Both the position numbers and the translations under genes were made by a program. A DNA stretch of 64,000 bases from CAIXPS01 sp034430115 (lineage in GTDB: Bacteria > Chloroflexota > Anaerolineae > J036 > Brachytrichaceae). Every line of letters begins with the position of its first letter. Positions within the stretch are counted from its first letter, which is position 1. The stretch spans positions 18,537 to 82,536 of the forward strand of contig DAOUFG010000016.1 in the NCBI GenBank assembly GCA_034430115.1, given 5' to 3'. The notes beneath the pieces are model-generated. The model searched no databases, had not been told where the DNA came from, and worked only from the letters and a program-made list of their open reading frames with translations. Below, in pieces: positions 8,601-17,232 of this stretch.

Positions 8601-9695
8601 GTTGGAGAGGGCGTGAGCGGGGTCTATTGGCAGACACACGGTGAAGCGCGTGCCGGCGCCAAGTTTGCTCTGCACGCTGATAGTTCCCCTGTGCATCTCG
8701 ACAATCTTGCGCGTGATCGAAAGCCCCAACCCGCTGCCGGCGATGGAACGATCACGCGCCTTATCTGCCTTATAAAAACGTTCAAAGATGCGTGCCTGGT
8801 CGCCTTCGGCGATGCCGATTCCCGTATCGCTAATGCAAAACACAACTGCGCCATCCTGGCGGCGGAGTTCAACGCGCACACCCCCCTCCGCCGGGGTAAA
8901 TTTGATGCTGTTGTGGATCAGGTTGATCCACACCTGGCTCAGCAGGTCCTGATCGGCCGTGATAGTGATCGCTTCCAGCGAAACATCCATATCCAGTGAC
9001 TTCTCGGACCATTGCGGTTCGCAGGCCAGGATCAGGTCACGGATTTGCTTATCCAGGCGGTAGGACACCGGCTCAAACTTTGCATGTTCCGACTCCAACG
9101 CGGCCAGCTTGAGCAAATCTTCGGTGATCCTGGATAGGCGCCTGCTTTCTGTCTCGATGATGCTGAGATAATGGTGTCTCTCTTCAGGGCTCAGTTGGTC
9201 ATTCTGTAATGCACGTGCGAAGCCGCGAATGGATGTGAGCGGCGATTGAATTTCGTGTGACACGTTGGAGATGAACTCCTGGCGCATGCTCTCAAGCTGA
9301 TCCAGCCCAACGGCCATATTATTGACGCTCTTCACCAGGACGCCCAGCACGCCGTCGAAAGGGCCGTCATCCCGGTGCTCAGGGCTGATCCGCACGCTAA
9401 AATCGCCCTTGGCGATGCGCTCCATCGCCTCGATCAGCGGCCCAAAAACACCCATCTGCGATTCGACCTGCCTGGGACGAAAAAACCGCCCAAAGCTGAA
9501 CGAAATCACCCCAAGCAGCACAATCCCCAGCACCGAGTTGATGATTTGCACCAGCCAGGCCGATGGATGCACCCCTGTGAGGTTGAAGAGAAAGGCCGTC
9601 AAGAAATAGACGATGGTTAGCGACAGAATCAGAGACGCCAAGATCGCCACAAACCATGTGATGCCCCAGAACCGTGCCCTCCGGCGAGACCTCAT
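8598..9695 (-). CDS. Membrane sensor histidine kinase
   Basis: A 365-residue kinase. Two membrane helices (about residues 12-37 and 50-68) flank a short external loop of only about 13 residues, so a ligand is probably sensed within the membrane or through a partner protein, as in intramembrane-sensing kinases. A HAMP-like region follows, then the phospho-acceptor H147 in SNVSHEIQSPLTS, and an ATPase domain with N-box NLIHNSIKF, G1 DTGIGIA and G2 GSGLGLS. Its start overlaps the regulator stop by 4 bp (ATGA), giving translational coupling with its cognate regulator. Confidence 0.93.
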   Translation of the reverse strand: MRSRRRARFWGITWFVAILASLILSLTIVYFLTAFLFNLTGVHPSAWLVQIINSVLGIVLLGVISFSFGRFFRPRQVESQMGVFGPLIEAMERIAKGDFSVRISPEHRDDGPFDGVLGVLVKSVNNMAVGLDQLESMRQEFISNVSHEIQSPLTSIRGFARALQNDQLSPEERHHYLSIIETESRRLSRITEDLLKLAALESEHAKFEPVSYRLDKQIRDLILACEPQWSEKSLDMDVSLEAITITADQDLLSQVWINLIHNSIKFTPAEGGVRVELRRQDGAVVFCISDTGIGIAEGDQARIFERFYKADKARDRSIAGSGLGLSITRKIVEMHRGTISVQSKLGAGTRFTVCLPIDPAHALSN

Positions 9696-10366
9696 GGATG
9701 CGTCTCCATGCGATAGCCCAGCCCACGAATCGTGCGAATCCTAAAGGAATGTTTCTCTTCGGGGAAGCGCTCGCGCAGCCGGTTGATGTGCACGTCCAAC
9801 GTGCGCTCATTGCCGTCAAAATCAAAGCCCCAAATGTCCTCAATCAATTGCTCGCGCGAAAACGTCTTGCCTGGGAAGCTCGCCAGCTTGAATAAAAGCT
9901 CAAACTCCTTCAACGGCAGGGTCATATCTTCGCCGTTGAGCGTGACTTCGAACGTTTTATGGTTCATGCTCAGTTCGCCCAGTTGAATCGTCTGTGACGA
10001 CTCGATCCGGTAACGCTTGAGCAATGCCTTCACACGCACGACCAGTTCCAGCGGCTCGAAAGGCTTGACCAGGTAATCATCGGTCCCCAACTGGAAACCT
10101 TTCACCTTCTGGCTCGTTTCCCCTTTGGCGGTGAGCATGAGTAGGGGAATATCGTATGCTTCGCGCAGCTCACGACACAGCTCCCAGCCATCCATATTCG
10201 GCATCATGATATCGAGGATGACCAGGTCCACCTTGACAGACTCAAGCTCCTTTAATGCCTGCACGCCATCGGCAGCTTCGTAAACGTCAAAGCCCTCGTT
10301 GCGAAGGAAAATTGTCACCAATTCTCGTATATGCGGATCATCATCCACGATGAGTAGCTTGCTCAT
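9692..10366 (-). CDS. OmpR/PhoB-family response regulator
   Basis: A 224-residue regulator. The receiver (1-115) has the acidic pair in VDDDPH, phospho-acceptor D52 (LVILDIMMP), and Lys in YLVKPFEP. The winged-helix DNA-binding domain (about 128-224) has the usual KEFELLFKLAS and RTIRGLGYRM segments. It is the first gene of the two-component operon. An 11-bp-spaced direct repeat upstream of its own start (10410-10427), repeated upstream of the ABC exporter, is the expected kind of site for this family and suggests autoregulation. Confidence 0.95.
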   Translation of the reverse strand: MSKLLIVDDDPHIRELVTIFLRNEGFDVYEAADGVQALKELESVKVDLVILDIMMPNMDGWELCRELREAYDIPLLMLTAKGETSQKVKGFQLGTDDYLVKPFEPLELVVRVKALLKRYRIESSQTIQLGELSMNHKTFEVTLNGEDMTLPLKEFELLFKLASFPGKTFSREQLIEDIWGFDFDGNERTLDVHINRLRERFPEEKHSFRIRTIRGLGYRMETHP

Positions 10367-10409
10367 GACACATCACATATCCTTACACCGAACAAGGATA
10401 ATCCGCTTG

Positions 10410-10427
10410 TGTAAACCGAATGTAAAC
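10410..10427 (-). promoter_or_regulatory. Direct-repeat operator upstream of response regulator
   Basis: TGTAAAC at 10410-10416 and again at 10421-10427 (plus strand) are 11 bp apart. On the minus strand this reads GTTTACA-4-GTTTACA followed by CAAGCGGA and then TTATCC as a possible -10. The second repeat would overlay the -35, as at PhoB-type activated promoters. The site lies 44-61 bp upstream of the regulator start codon. Confidence 0.6.
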
Positions 10428-10511
10428 GGCGTCCGCAGAGATCAACGGAACAGGAATTGGCTAGCAGCAGGGACAAGCGAGGTTGCCCGCCCCTGCCAAA
10501 GGTTCAAAGCA

Positions 10512-11525
10512 TTACTTCGCCGGCCAGGCGCGTTCATAGCCGGCCAGGATGCGGTTCCACATCTTGATGGCCTCTTCGTCGAGCGTCTGGCGGGCAGGAT
10601 CGGCCCTGAACCAGGCCAGCGCCCTGCGCACCCCTTCCGTCCAGGGCACCGTGGCGACGAAATCAGGCACGAAGCGCTTGATCTTGGTGTTATCGAACAC
10701 AACGCTGTAGATTTTGTCACCGATCAGGCTGCCATAGGAGGAAGGATCGTATGCGGCAATCAGGTCGGATGGGATGTGCACAATATTCGGCTCCACGCCC
10801 AGGGCATGTGCCAGTTCGACGTAAATCTGGTTCCAGTTCAGCACTTCATCGGAAGTGATGTGGAAGGCATGACCAATCGCCTGTTCGCGCCCCAGCAGGC
10901 CCACCAGGCCCTTGGCAAGGTCACCATTCCACGTCAGCGGCCACAGCGAAGTGCCGTCGCCGGGGACAATCACTTTGCCACCCTGTTGCATGCGATCCAC
11001 GATGGTCCAGGGGTGCTGCCAGCTCCCGGTGATCATGGGGATCTGGCTGGGGCCATAGGTCAATGAAGGCCGGATGATGGTAATCGGGAAACCGCGTTCG
11101 CGATATTCCAGCATCAGGCGCTCTTCACAGGCGATCTTATTTTGCGAGTAGGCCCAATGCGGGTTCGCCAGGGGCGTATCTTCGGTGATCAGGTAGTAGT
11201 TGGGTGGCTTCTGATAGACGCTGGCCGAGCTGATGAAAATGAACTGGCGCGTCTTACCGCTAAACAGGGCGATGTCGTTCTCGATATCCGCCGGGGTAAA
11301 GGCCACCCAGTCCACCACAGCGTCGAAGTGTTGTTGCCCAAGCAAGGCCGAGACACTTTGCCGGTCGGCGTGAATATCGCCCGCCAGGAGATGCGCTCCT
11401 TCCGGCACATCATATTTCTTCGTCCGGCCACGGTTGAGAATGGTGAGGTCAATCCCGCGCTCCACCGCCAACTGAGAACTTGCCGAGCTGATCAGTCCCG
11501 TCCCGCCGATGAATAAGACTTTCAC
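10512..11525 (-). CDS. NAD-dependent epimerase/dehydratase-like protein
   Basis: A 337-residue extended short-chain dehydrogenase. The nucleotide motif is VLFIGGTGLISSASS, in which the usual third Gly region (GFIG) is altered to GLISSAS. The catalytic pair is seen as YSQNK (Y-x3-K), about residue 129, with ISSASVY before it. Such proteins act on nucleotide sugars or related compounds; related plant and cyanobacterial proteins bind RNA, so a true epimerase reaction is not certain. It stands alone, 87 bp downstream of the SRAP gene, and no strong terminator follows. The start at MKVLFIGGTG has CAGGAGATTGC before it. Confidence 0.82.
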   Translation of the reverse strand: MKVLFIGGTGLISSASSQLAVERGIDLTILNRGRTKKYDVPEGAHLLAGDIHADRQSVSALLGQQHFDAVVDWVAFTPADIENDIALFSGKTRQFIFISSASVYQKPPNYYLITEDTPLANPHWAYSQNKIACEERLMLEYRERGFPITIIRPSLTYGPSQIPMITGSWQHPWTIVDRMQQGGKVIVPGDGTSLWPLTWNGDLAKGLVGLLGREQAIGHAFHITSDEVLNWNQIYVELAHALGVEPNIVHIPSDLIAAYDPSSYGSLIGDKIYSVVFDNTKIKRFVPDFVATVPWTEGVRRALAWFRADPARQTLDEEAIKMWNRILAGYERAWPAK

Positions 11526-11612
11526 TGCAATCTCCTGTATGTTGAATTGAGTGGAGTATAACTAAAATAGTTACATCGAGGCCCAGGTATGGGCTGACGA
11601 GCCGCTGCGGGC

Positions 11613-12311
11613 TTACTTACCAAGCGTCAGGCCGGGGTAACCTCCTCCGGCGGGTTGCACCAGCGCAGGCCCGTCGTTTGCGGGCGTATTCACGCGCCGC
11701 GACACCGGGTAGACCTCCATTTGATCGGCGGGGTAAGGCTTTAGCATCGACAGCAGCGCCAGCGACTCCAGGCTGTCGTCCAGCCAGTCTGCTTCCAGCT
11801 CGCGCGGGAGAATCGCCGGCATACGATTGTGGATGGGGGACATCAACGCGTTGGGCTCGGTGGTGATGATGGTGCACGTGCGGCGTAATTCACCTGTAGG
11901 GGCCTTCCACATTTCCCACAGCCCAGCCATGGCAAAGGGCTCTCCATTTTTTAAACGCGCATACATGGGTGTCTTGGTTTTCCCATCCATCCCTTTGCGC
12001 CACTCGTAGAACCCATCGGCCAGCACCAGGCAACGGCGCTTCCTGAACGCCGAACGGAAGGTGGGCTTCTCGGCCAACGTTTCGGCGCGCGCGTTGATCA
12101 ACTGTGAGCCCATCCCTGCATCTCTGGACCAACTGGGGATGAACCCCCACTGAGCCATCGAAAGCCGGTCCGGCGATTCGTTTAGCACCACAGCGATATT
12201 CTGCGTGGGGGCGATATTGTAATGCGGGGTGATTGATTCATCCGCAATGCTCAGATGAAAACGCGCCAACAGCTCTTCCTGCTCAATTGCTAAAGTAAAT
12301 CGTCCACACAT
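11613..12311 (-). CDS. SRAP-domain DNA-protein crosslink protein (YedK/HMCES family)
   Basis: A 232-residue SOS-response-associated peptidase-fold protein. After Met removal Cys2 (MCGRFTL) is the residue that binds abasic sites in single-stranded DNA through a thiazolidine ring; the family segments NARAETLAEKPTF, RRCLVLADGFYEW and the active-site His in HNRMPAIL are all present. The start at MCGRF is fixed by this catalytic Cys even though the frame stays open 14 codons upstream. Promoter elements lie directly before it with a LexA-type box between -35 and -10, so it should be induced by DNA damage and expressed from a leaderless or nearly leaderless mRNA. Confidence 0.95.
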   Translation of the reverse strand: MCGRFTLAIEQEELLARFHLSIADESITPHYNIAPTQNIAVVLNESPDRLSMAQWGFIPSWSRDAGMGSQLINARAETLAEKPTFRSAFRKRRCLVLADGFYEWRKGMDGKTKTPMYARLKNGEPFAMAGLWEMWKAPTGELRRTCTIITTEPNALMSPIHNRMPAILPRELEADWLDDSLESLALLSMLKPYPADQMEVYPVSRRVNTPANDGPALVQPAGGGYPGLTLGK

Positions 12312-12320
12312 AGTACAGCC

Positions 12321-12349
12321 ATTATAGAACGCCCGTTCTAGTGCGTCAA
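12321..12349 (-). promoter_or_regulatory. Promoter of SRAP gene, TTGACG-17-TATAAT
   Basis: Minus strand: -35 TTGACG (12349-12344), 17-bp spacer, -10 TATAAT (12326-12321), then nine bases to the ATG at 12311. No Shine-Dalgarno is present, so the transcript is leaderless or nearly so. The LexA-type box lies within the spacer and overlaps the -10. Confidence 0.8.
12325..12340. promoter_or_regulatory. LexA-type SOS box of SRAP gene
   Basis: TAGAAC-GCCC-GTTCTA is a palindrome with perfect 6-bp arms around four bases. The GAAC-N4-GTTC core is that of Gram-positive-type LexA boxes. Its place inside the promoter would let LexA block RNA polymerase. The same layout recurs at 20998-21016. Confidence 0.72.
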
Positions 12350-12354
12350 GCAAA

Positions 12355-12402
12355 CAAAAAATATCAGACTTGTCAAGCGCCGTACCCGGCGCAGAAGTCT
12401 GA
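12355..12402 (-). terminator. Terminator of glycosidase / protease gene series
   Basis: Minus strand: TCAGACTT (12402-12395) pairs with AAGTCTGA (12371-12364), with an inner GCGCC/GGCGC stem, followed by TATTTTTT. It closes the minus-strand gene series that ends with the glycosidase and isolates the SRAP promoter. Confidence 0.85.
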
Positions 12403-12435
12403 CATTTTGCAGAAATCCGGCGTTTTCAGCGCCTC

Positions 12436-13488
12436 TTACTGGCGCAGCGCGTCCACCACGGGGCGATTCTTACCGTTCGGGTCGATGATGGAATACCACT
12501 TCATCTGTTCGCAAGGGTCGGGGTAGAGCGGTGAACGGCTGAAGTCGTAGTTCCACAAGAACATCACGCCCATCCAGGGCCAGTTGGTCTTTGCGTAATC
12601 GAAGGCCCGCTTGACGTAATCCGCCTGTTGTGCCTCACTCACGCGCTGCCAGTCCAGGTCGGGCCAGGAACAACTCATCCCCTCTTCCGCAGGGTTGATC
12701 AACCAACCGAATTCGGTCGCCCACATCTGCTTATCACTGGCGCCATATTGCTCCATCAAGGCGCGGTGCGCTTCCGCGCGCCGGAAGGCCAACCCGTTCA
12801 CGCCTTCCGCGCTGGGGTCCTGCTCCGGGGGATAGGCATAACCATAGGGGTGAAACCCATAGGCATCGAAGACGTTCGCCGCGCCGGCCTGGAACATCGC
12901 CTGGGCATATTTCAGGTCGTCCATGTGCCCCGCTCCATCGCCCCCGGTGGGCGCCAGGCCGGCCGACACCACGATGGCTGAAGGGTCGGCAGATTTGATG
13001 CGCGCATAGGCCACCGCCAACAATCGCGTATAAAGCACCGGGTCGGGTTGGCCATTCCCCCACTCGCGCGACAGGTTCACCTCGTTGCCGATGGCGTAAG
13101 CCTGGATCAGCCCCTTATGCTCACGCGCCGTGCGCTCCAGGTCGTCAGCCCAGGCATTCACATCTTCCGTTCGGCCACTGATGGCATTGCCCAACGGGAC
13201 ACGATAGAGAATCTTGAACGATGCCACTGGATAATCGGGCGGCAGAAAAACCTCGATCCATTGAAACTTTAAATCCACCAACAGCCCAACCTGCGAGCTA
13301 TCGGCCACGTTGATGCCGCGTTCGGCCTGCAATTGCTGGGCCTGCGGCGCAGCAACGGCTGATTTAGGGTAGCTACTAAGCAAGGCCAATGCGCCAAGCC
13401 CACTCGGCCTGGCACAAGCAACGGCCACAAGCAGGACAACGCTTAAAGCAAATAGCTTGATCGTCTTTCTATGGTTCGTGTGTCGCAT
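12436..13488 (-). CDS. Secreted TIM-barrel glycoside hydrolase-like lipoprotein
   Basis: A 350-residue protein with a signal peptide ending in a lipobox (LVAVAC, Cys25) and a linker, then a clan-A (beta/alpha)8 hydrolase fold. The acid/base Glu is probably E136 in YAIGNEVNLS and the nucleophile E259 in MWATEFGW, the usual strand 4 and strand 7 positions. The family is not one I can name exactly; it resembles cellulase-like and GH39/GH53-like proteins seen in Chloroflexota. Its ATG lies 5 bp after the site-2 protease stop, so the two are cotranscribed. Confidence 0.78.
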   Translation of the reverse strand: MRHTNHRKTIKLFALSVVLLVAVACARPSGLGALALLSSYPKSAVAAPQAQQLQAERGINVADSSQVGLLVDLKFQWIEVFLPPDYPVASFKILYRVPLGNAISGRTEDVNAWADDLERTAREHKGLIQAYAIGNEVNLSREWGNGQPDPVLYTRLLAVAYARIKSADPSAIVVSAGLAPTGGDGAGHMDDLKYAQAMFQAGAANVFDAYGFHPYGYAYPPEQDPSAEGVNGLAFRRAEAHRALMEQYGASDKQMWATEFGWLINPAEEGMSCSWPDLDWQRVSEAQQADYVKRAFDYAKTNWPWMGVMFLWNYDFSRSPLYPDPCEQMKWYSIIDPNGKNRPVVDALRQ

Positions 13489-13493
13489 TCATC

Positions 13494-14639
13494 TCAACCA
13501 TTGTTTGTCTTCGTCTGGCCTTGCTCACGCGCCTGCTGTTGGCGCTGTTGAAAAGCCAGAATCGTAAAAGCTTCGGAGATATCATCTATCCCAATCAGGC
13601 CCAGGTAGGCCGATCCGTCATAGACCGCCGCGATGGGTTGGCCTTGCGTCTGCAACTTCTCGGCCACTTCCTGCAGCGTCGTCGACGCGTCCACCTTCAA
13701 CACGTCGCGTTCCATGATCTCCGTGACGTATAAATCGGTGGGATGGCTTGCCATAGCCCGTAACACATCGTTGCGCGTCACGATGCCCAACAAGTTGCTG
13801 CCCTGCAACACGGCAAAGTCCGGCTGATAGCTGGTGAGCAGATAATCGACCGCCTTGCTCACCCGGTCGCCCACGGCCAGCGTCAACGCATGCTTGTTAT
13901 AGGCATCTCCCACCCGCAACGTCTTCAACACCGTCTTCGACTCGGCAGTTGCGGTCTCCTGGTTTGCGCCGAAGAAGATATACGCCGCAATCAGCGCCAG
14001 AATGAAATTGCCATTGATGAGCGCGTAGATGCCGATCACAATCGCCAGCAACTGGCCCACCACCGACGCCACGCGCGTCGCGCGCCGGTAACCCATGAAC
14101 ATCGCCAGGATGGCGCGGAATGCCCGCCCGCCATCCAGCGGGAATGCGGGGATCAGGTTAAAGGCGACCAGTGTGACATTTGCCGCCAGCAACCACAATA
14201 CGAGCCCCTGCAAGCTGGGCGTCTCAAATTCCTGCACCAACCCTTGCCCATTCAGCATGCTGATGCCACCGGTGCTGCCCAGGGCAATGAATAGGACCAG
14301 CGCGATCACCACGTTGACCAACGGTCCGGCGATGGAGATCAACAGATCGTGCAAGGGCTTATCTGGGTTCTTAGTGATATAGGCCACGCCGCCTATCGGG
14401 AATAGCACAATCTGGCGCACGGGGATGCCAAAATGCTTGGCAACGACGCTGTGCCCCAGTTCGTGCAATGTGACGCACGTGAACAGCAGGATCATCAACA
14501 CCACGCCGTACAATGCGCCGTCGGCAGTGCCCGTCAGCCCACCCCACTCTACTGCGCCCAGGATGAGGATCAGAAAGAAAGTGACGTGCACTTTAATGTC
14601 GATACCATCCACTTGCGCAATACGAAATGACCACCCCAT
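13494..14639 (-). CDS. Site-2 protease family protein with CBS domains
   Basis: A 381-residue membrane metalloprotease (M50). The zinc site is HELGH at residues 59-63 in a membrane helix, with the third ligand in NLIPAFPLDGGRAFRA. About six hydrophobic segments span residues 17-230. The last 130 residues form a pair of CBS domains, which usually bind adenine nucleotides and may sense energy state. This SpoIVFB-like layout is known in bacteria and archaea; the substrate may be a membrane-bound anti-sigma factor or regulator, but none is encoded nearby. Confidence 0.92.
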   Translation of the reverse strand: MGWSFRIAQVDGIDIKVHVTFFLILILGAVEWGGLTGTADGALYGVVLMILLFTCVTLHELGHSVVAKHFGIPVRQIVLFPIGGVAYITKNPDKPLHDLLISIAGPLVNVVIALVLFIALGSTGGISMLNGQGLVQEFETPSLQGLVLWLLAANVTLVAFNLIPAFPLDGGRAFRAILAMFMGYRRATRVASVVGQLLAIVIGIYALINGNFILALIAAYIFFGANQETATAESKTVLKTLRVGDAYNKHALTLAVGDRVSKAVDYLLTSYQPDFAVLQGSNLLGIVTRNDVLRAMASHPTDLYVTEIMERDVLKVDASTTLQEVAEKLQTQGQPIAAVYDGSAYLGLIGIDDISEAFTILAFQQRQQQAREQGQTKTNNG

Positions 14640-14656
14640 CGCAACACCTCAATATG

Positions 14657-14686
14657 CCGGGTGGGAGCGTATCCTCACCCACCCGG
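14657..14686 (-). repeat. Intergenic hairpin after hflX
   Basis: CCGGGTGGG (14657-14665) pairs with CCCACCCGG (14678-14686). There is no T run after it, so it is not a standard terminator; it may moderate read-through or protect the hflX 3' end. Confidence 0.4.
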
Positions 14687-14696
14687 TGAATGCTTA

Positions 14697-16082
14697 TCAG
14701 CGCTGTTCCATCACCAATCCAGCGGTCTGGACGGTGTAAGGCATGAAGGTGTCCAACAGACGCCCCGGGATACGCCCGGTAAGCACCATGCCATGCTCTT
14801 CGGGCACTTCTATATCCACAACCCCCTCACGCCGGAAGAGCGCCATCAGGTCGCCTGCTTTGTAAGGCAAGCGGACTCTCAATGGCACCATACGTTCATA
14901 GAGCACCTGCTCCACTTCTTTTAGCAAATCGTCCAACCCCGTCTTGCGCAGCGCAGATACGCGCACGCCGTCACTCAATAGCCCCTGCGGTGTAAAGCGC
15001 GGCACGTGCGCGTTCGCCGGGCGACTTTCTAACCGGGCCAACTTGTCCGATTTGTTTAGCGCGATCACCATTGGTTTATCGCCCGCGCCCAGTTCGGCCA
15101 GCGTATCCATCACCGTCTGTGCCTGCGCCAGCGCGTCGGGATGCGTCACGTCCACCACGTGCAACAGCGCGTCGGCCTCGGTGATCTCTTCCAGCGTCGC
15201 GCGGAACGCCGCGACCAGTTGCGTCGGCAACTTCTGGATAAACCCTACCGTATCGGTGAAGAGCACCATGTGCCCACCCGGCAGGTGCACACGGCGCGTG
15301 GTTGGGTCCAACGTGGCAAAGAGTTTATTCTCGACCAGCACATTTGCATTCGAAAGCGCATTCAACAAAGTGGATTTGCCGGCATTGGTATATCCAACAA
15401 TCGCAACCACCGGGATCTCGTTGCGGCGGCGATGCGCCCGGTGCTGCGCGCGTTGTGCACGCACATCTTCCAATTCGCGGCGCAGATGCGTCATGTGCTC
15501 ACGAATGCGCAAGCGGTCAATTTCCAACTGTTTTTCGCCTGGGCCACGCAACCCCACACCGCCGTTGCCGCTGCGTCCCGCGCCGCCGCCGGCCTGGCGT
15601 GCCAAGTGCGTCCACAGGCGGGTCAGTCGCGGCAATCGATATTGATACTGAGCCAGCTCCACCTGCAGCGCACCTTCGCGCGTCTGGGCGTGCTGCGCAA
15701 AAATGTCGAGGATGAGCGCCGAACGGTCCAATACCATCACCGTATCTCCCAGCGCTTCTTCCAACTCACGTTGATGCCGTGCCGATAGTTCATCATCGAA
15801 GACAACGACATCAAAATTGAGAGCGGTGTGCCAGGCCAGTAACTCTTCCACTTTCCCCGATCCAATATAGGTGTTGGGGTTGGGGGTTTCGAGGGTTTGA
15901 GTCGTCTCGCCTACAACTTCCAGGCCGGCCGTCTCACATAGCAGCGCCAATTCCTGCATCGACGCTTCCAATGCCAGCCGTGCGTGTTGCTGCTTATAAT
16001 CCTCGCCGGTGAGGTTTACTCCCACGAGAAATGCGCGTGGTGCGTCTATACGAGTCTCTAGCTTTAGCTTACTTTTTGGCAT
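14697..16082 (-). CDS. hflX: GTPase HflX
   Basis: A 461-residue ribosome-associated GTPase that splits stalled or idle 70S ribosomes. The N-terminal HflX domain (about 15-205) contains the PNPNTYIGSGKVEEL motif and the RSALILDIFAQHAQTREGALQVELAQ region, then the glycine-rich RQAGGGAGRSGNGGVGLRGPGEKQLE linker. The G domain has G1 GYTNAGKST, G3 DTVGF and G4 NKSD. A C-terminal domain of about 75 residues completes it. It sits 57 bp upstream of the site-2 protease gene on the same strand. Confidence 0.97.
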   Translation of the reverse strand: MPKSKLKLETRIDAPRAFLVGVNLTGEDYKQQHARLALEASMQELALLCETAGLEVVGETTQTLETPNPNTYIGSGKVEELLAWHTALNFDVVVFDDELSARHQRELEEALGDTVMVLDRSALILDIFAQHAQTREGALQVELAQYQYRLPRLTRLWTHLARQAGGGAGRSGNGGVGLRGPGEKQLEIDRLRIREHMTHLRRELEDVRAQRAQHRAHRRRNEIPVVAIVGYTNAGKSTLLNALSNANVLVENKLFATLDPTTRRVHLPGGHMVLFTDTVGFIQKLPTQLVAAFRATLEEITEADALLHVVDVTHPDALAQAQTVMDTLAELGAGDKPMVIALNKSDKLARLESRPANAHVPRFTPQGLLSDGVRVSALRKTGLDDLLKEVEQVLYERMVPLRVRLPYKAGDLMALFRREGVVDIEVPEEHGMVLTGRIPGRLLDTFMPYTVQTAGLVMEQR

Positions 16083-16176
16083 AAATCTTAAAAGTTGTTC
16101 GATTGCACTCCTTCTTAATTCAATTGTGCGTCACTCAAGGTGCACCCAATTACAACATAATCTTACAGCATTTAGA

Positions 16177-17118
16177 TTAACGTTTCCGGATCTGTAACGT
16201 CATGTGGTCTTGCGTGATGTGAATGGACTGGAACCAATAGTATTGCGCGGCTTGATCCAACAACCCTTGCAACCATGTGATAAATGGGCCTACAACGCTG
16301 GTTGGCACCGCTATCCACCCAAAGGTTGACCCTGGGATCTCCAATACATTCAAGGCCACTGCTTGAGGCGTTACCACTAGCTTGCCATTTTGTGCCTGCA
16401 CGCCCAATCCCAACACCACCCGTCGATTTCCTAATGCTTTTAAGCGTATGTTTAAACCTATATCACCGCTCTGCAAGAACTGCATATGAACTTCGCTGAG
16501 GGGTGAATCCGGCTGAACCAGCAACCTGTCGGCGAGCGAGGTTGCCTTCACGTTATCGTAATCAAGGCTCGTAGATTCACCAGGCTGCATGGACGAAAGC
16601 GCGGCAATCTCACCGGCAGCCTGCACCCCGGCACTTGGCTGCACTGGCACCGGCTTGAGCGTGATCGACACGAAGTTGCTGGCCAAAATGCCGCCGCTGA
16701 ACCCACACAGCAACACCAGCACAAACATGGCGCCGAGGACAATGCCGATGCGCAACGCTTTGTCGGGAGGCAGATTCAGGAATGACTTCGATGTGCCGGC
16801 TGAGTCTTCAGTGGGTGTAATAGGGCGAAAGAGTGAGGGGGTCGCCACCGCGGCGGCGCGTATAACGCTCCAATCGACATTTGGGCGCAATTGAATACAG
16901 CGATCCAGTAACTGTGGCACGCGTCCGGTGCGTCCGAAATATTCCAGCAAAGCCACCACTTTCGCGGCTTTGCCATCACCGGGCAGGCCGCTGTAATCCA
17001 CGCCCAGATCGAAGCACAACGACTCCAGGTCGTCTACCTCGAAATAGGCAAGCATGTTCTCGCGCAGTTGCGCCGGCGGTGTCAACTCCTGCGAAGCATG
17101 CGTTTGTGTGTTCCCCAT
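16177..17118 (-). CDS. Effector-associated-domain membrane protein of unknown function
   Basis: A 313-residue protein. Residues about 15-85 match the effector-associated (death-like fold) adaptor domain of bacterial conflict systems, with the typical FEVDDLESLCFDLGVDYSGL and GDGKAAKVVALLEYFGRTGR segments. A polar linker leads to one membrane helix (about residues 130-155, ALRIGIVLGAMFVLVLLCGF). The C-terminal 150 residues are outside the cell if the N-terminus is inside, and I do not recognise their family; they are rich in beta-strand pattern and resemble lipid-binding LmeA-like proteins only loosely. The start MGNTQTH is chosen because the domain begins there; a frame-open stretch extends 21 codons upstream. 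No TIR, caspase or nuclease effector lies next to it. Confidence 0.7.
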   Translation of the reverse strand: MGNTQTHASQELTPPAQLRENMLAYFEVDDLESLCFDLGVDYSGLPGDGKAAKVVALLEYFGRTGRVPQLLDRCIQLRPNVDWSVIRAAAVATPSLFRPITPTEDSAGTSKSFLNLPPDKALRIGIVLGAMFVLVLLCGFSGGILASNFVSITLKPVPVQPSAGVQAAGEIAALSSMQPGESTSLDYDNVKATSLADRLLVQPDSPLSEVHMQFLQSGDIGLNIRLKALGNRRVVLGLGVQAQNGKLVVTPQAVALNVLEIPGSTFGWIAVPTSVVGPFITWLQGLLDQAAQYYWFQSIHITQDHMTLQIRKR

Positions 17119-17232
17119 CAGGCCATCGTATAAACACACTTCGACGCCACGAGGGACTGAGATAGCCCCTCGTAGCGTCAATGTTATTGCGCCCTCACGA
17201 GTCTATTGGAGTAGGGCGCTTGCCGAACAGTC

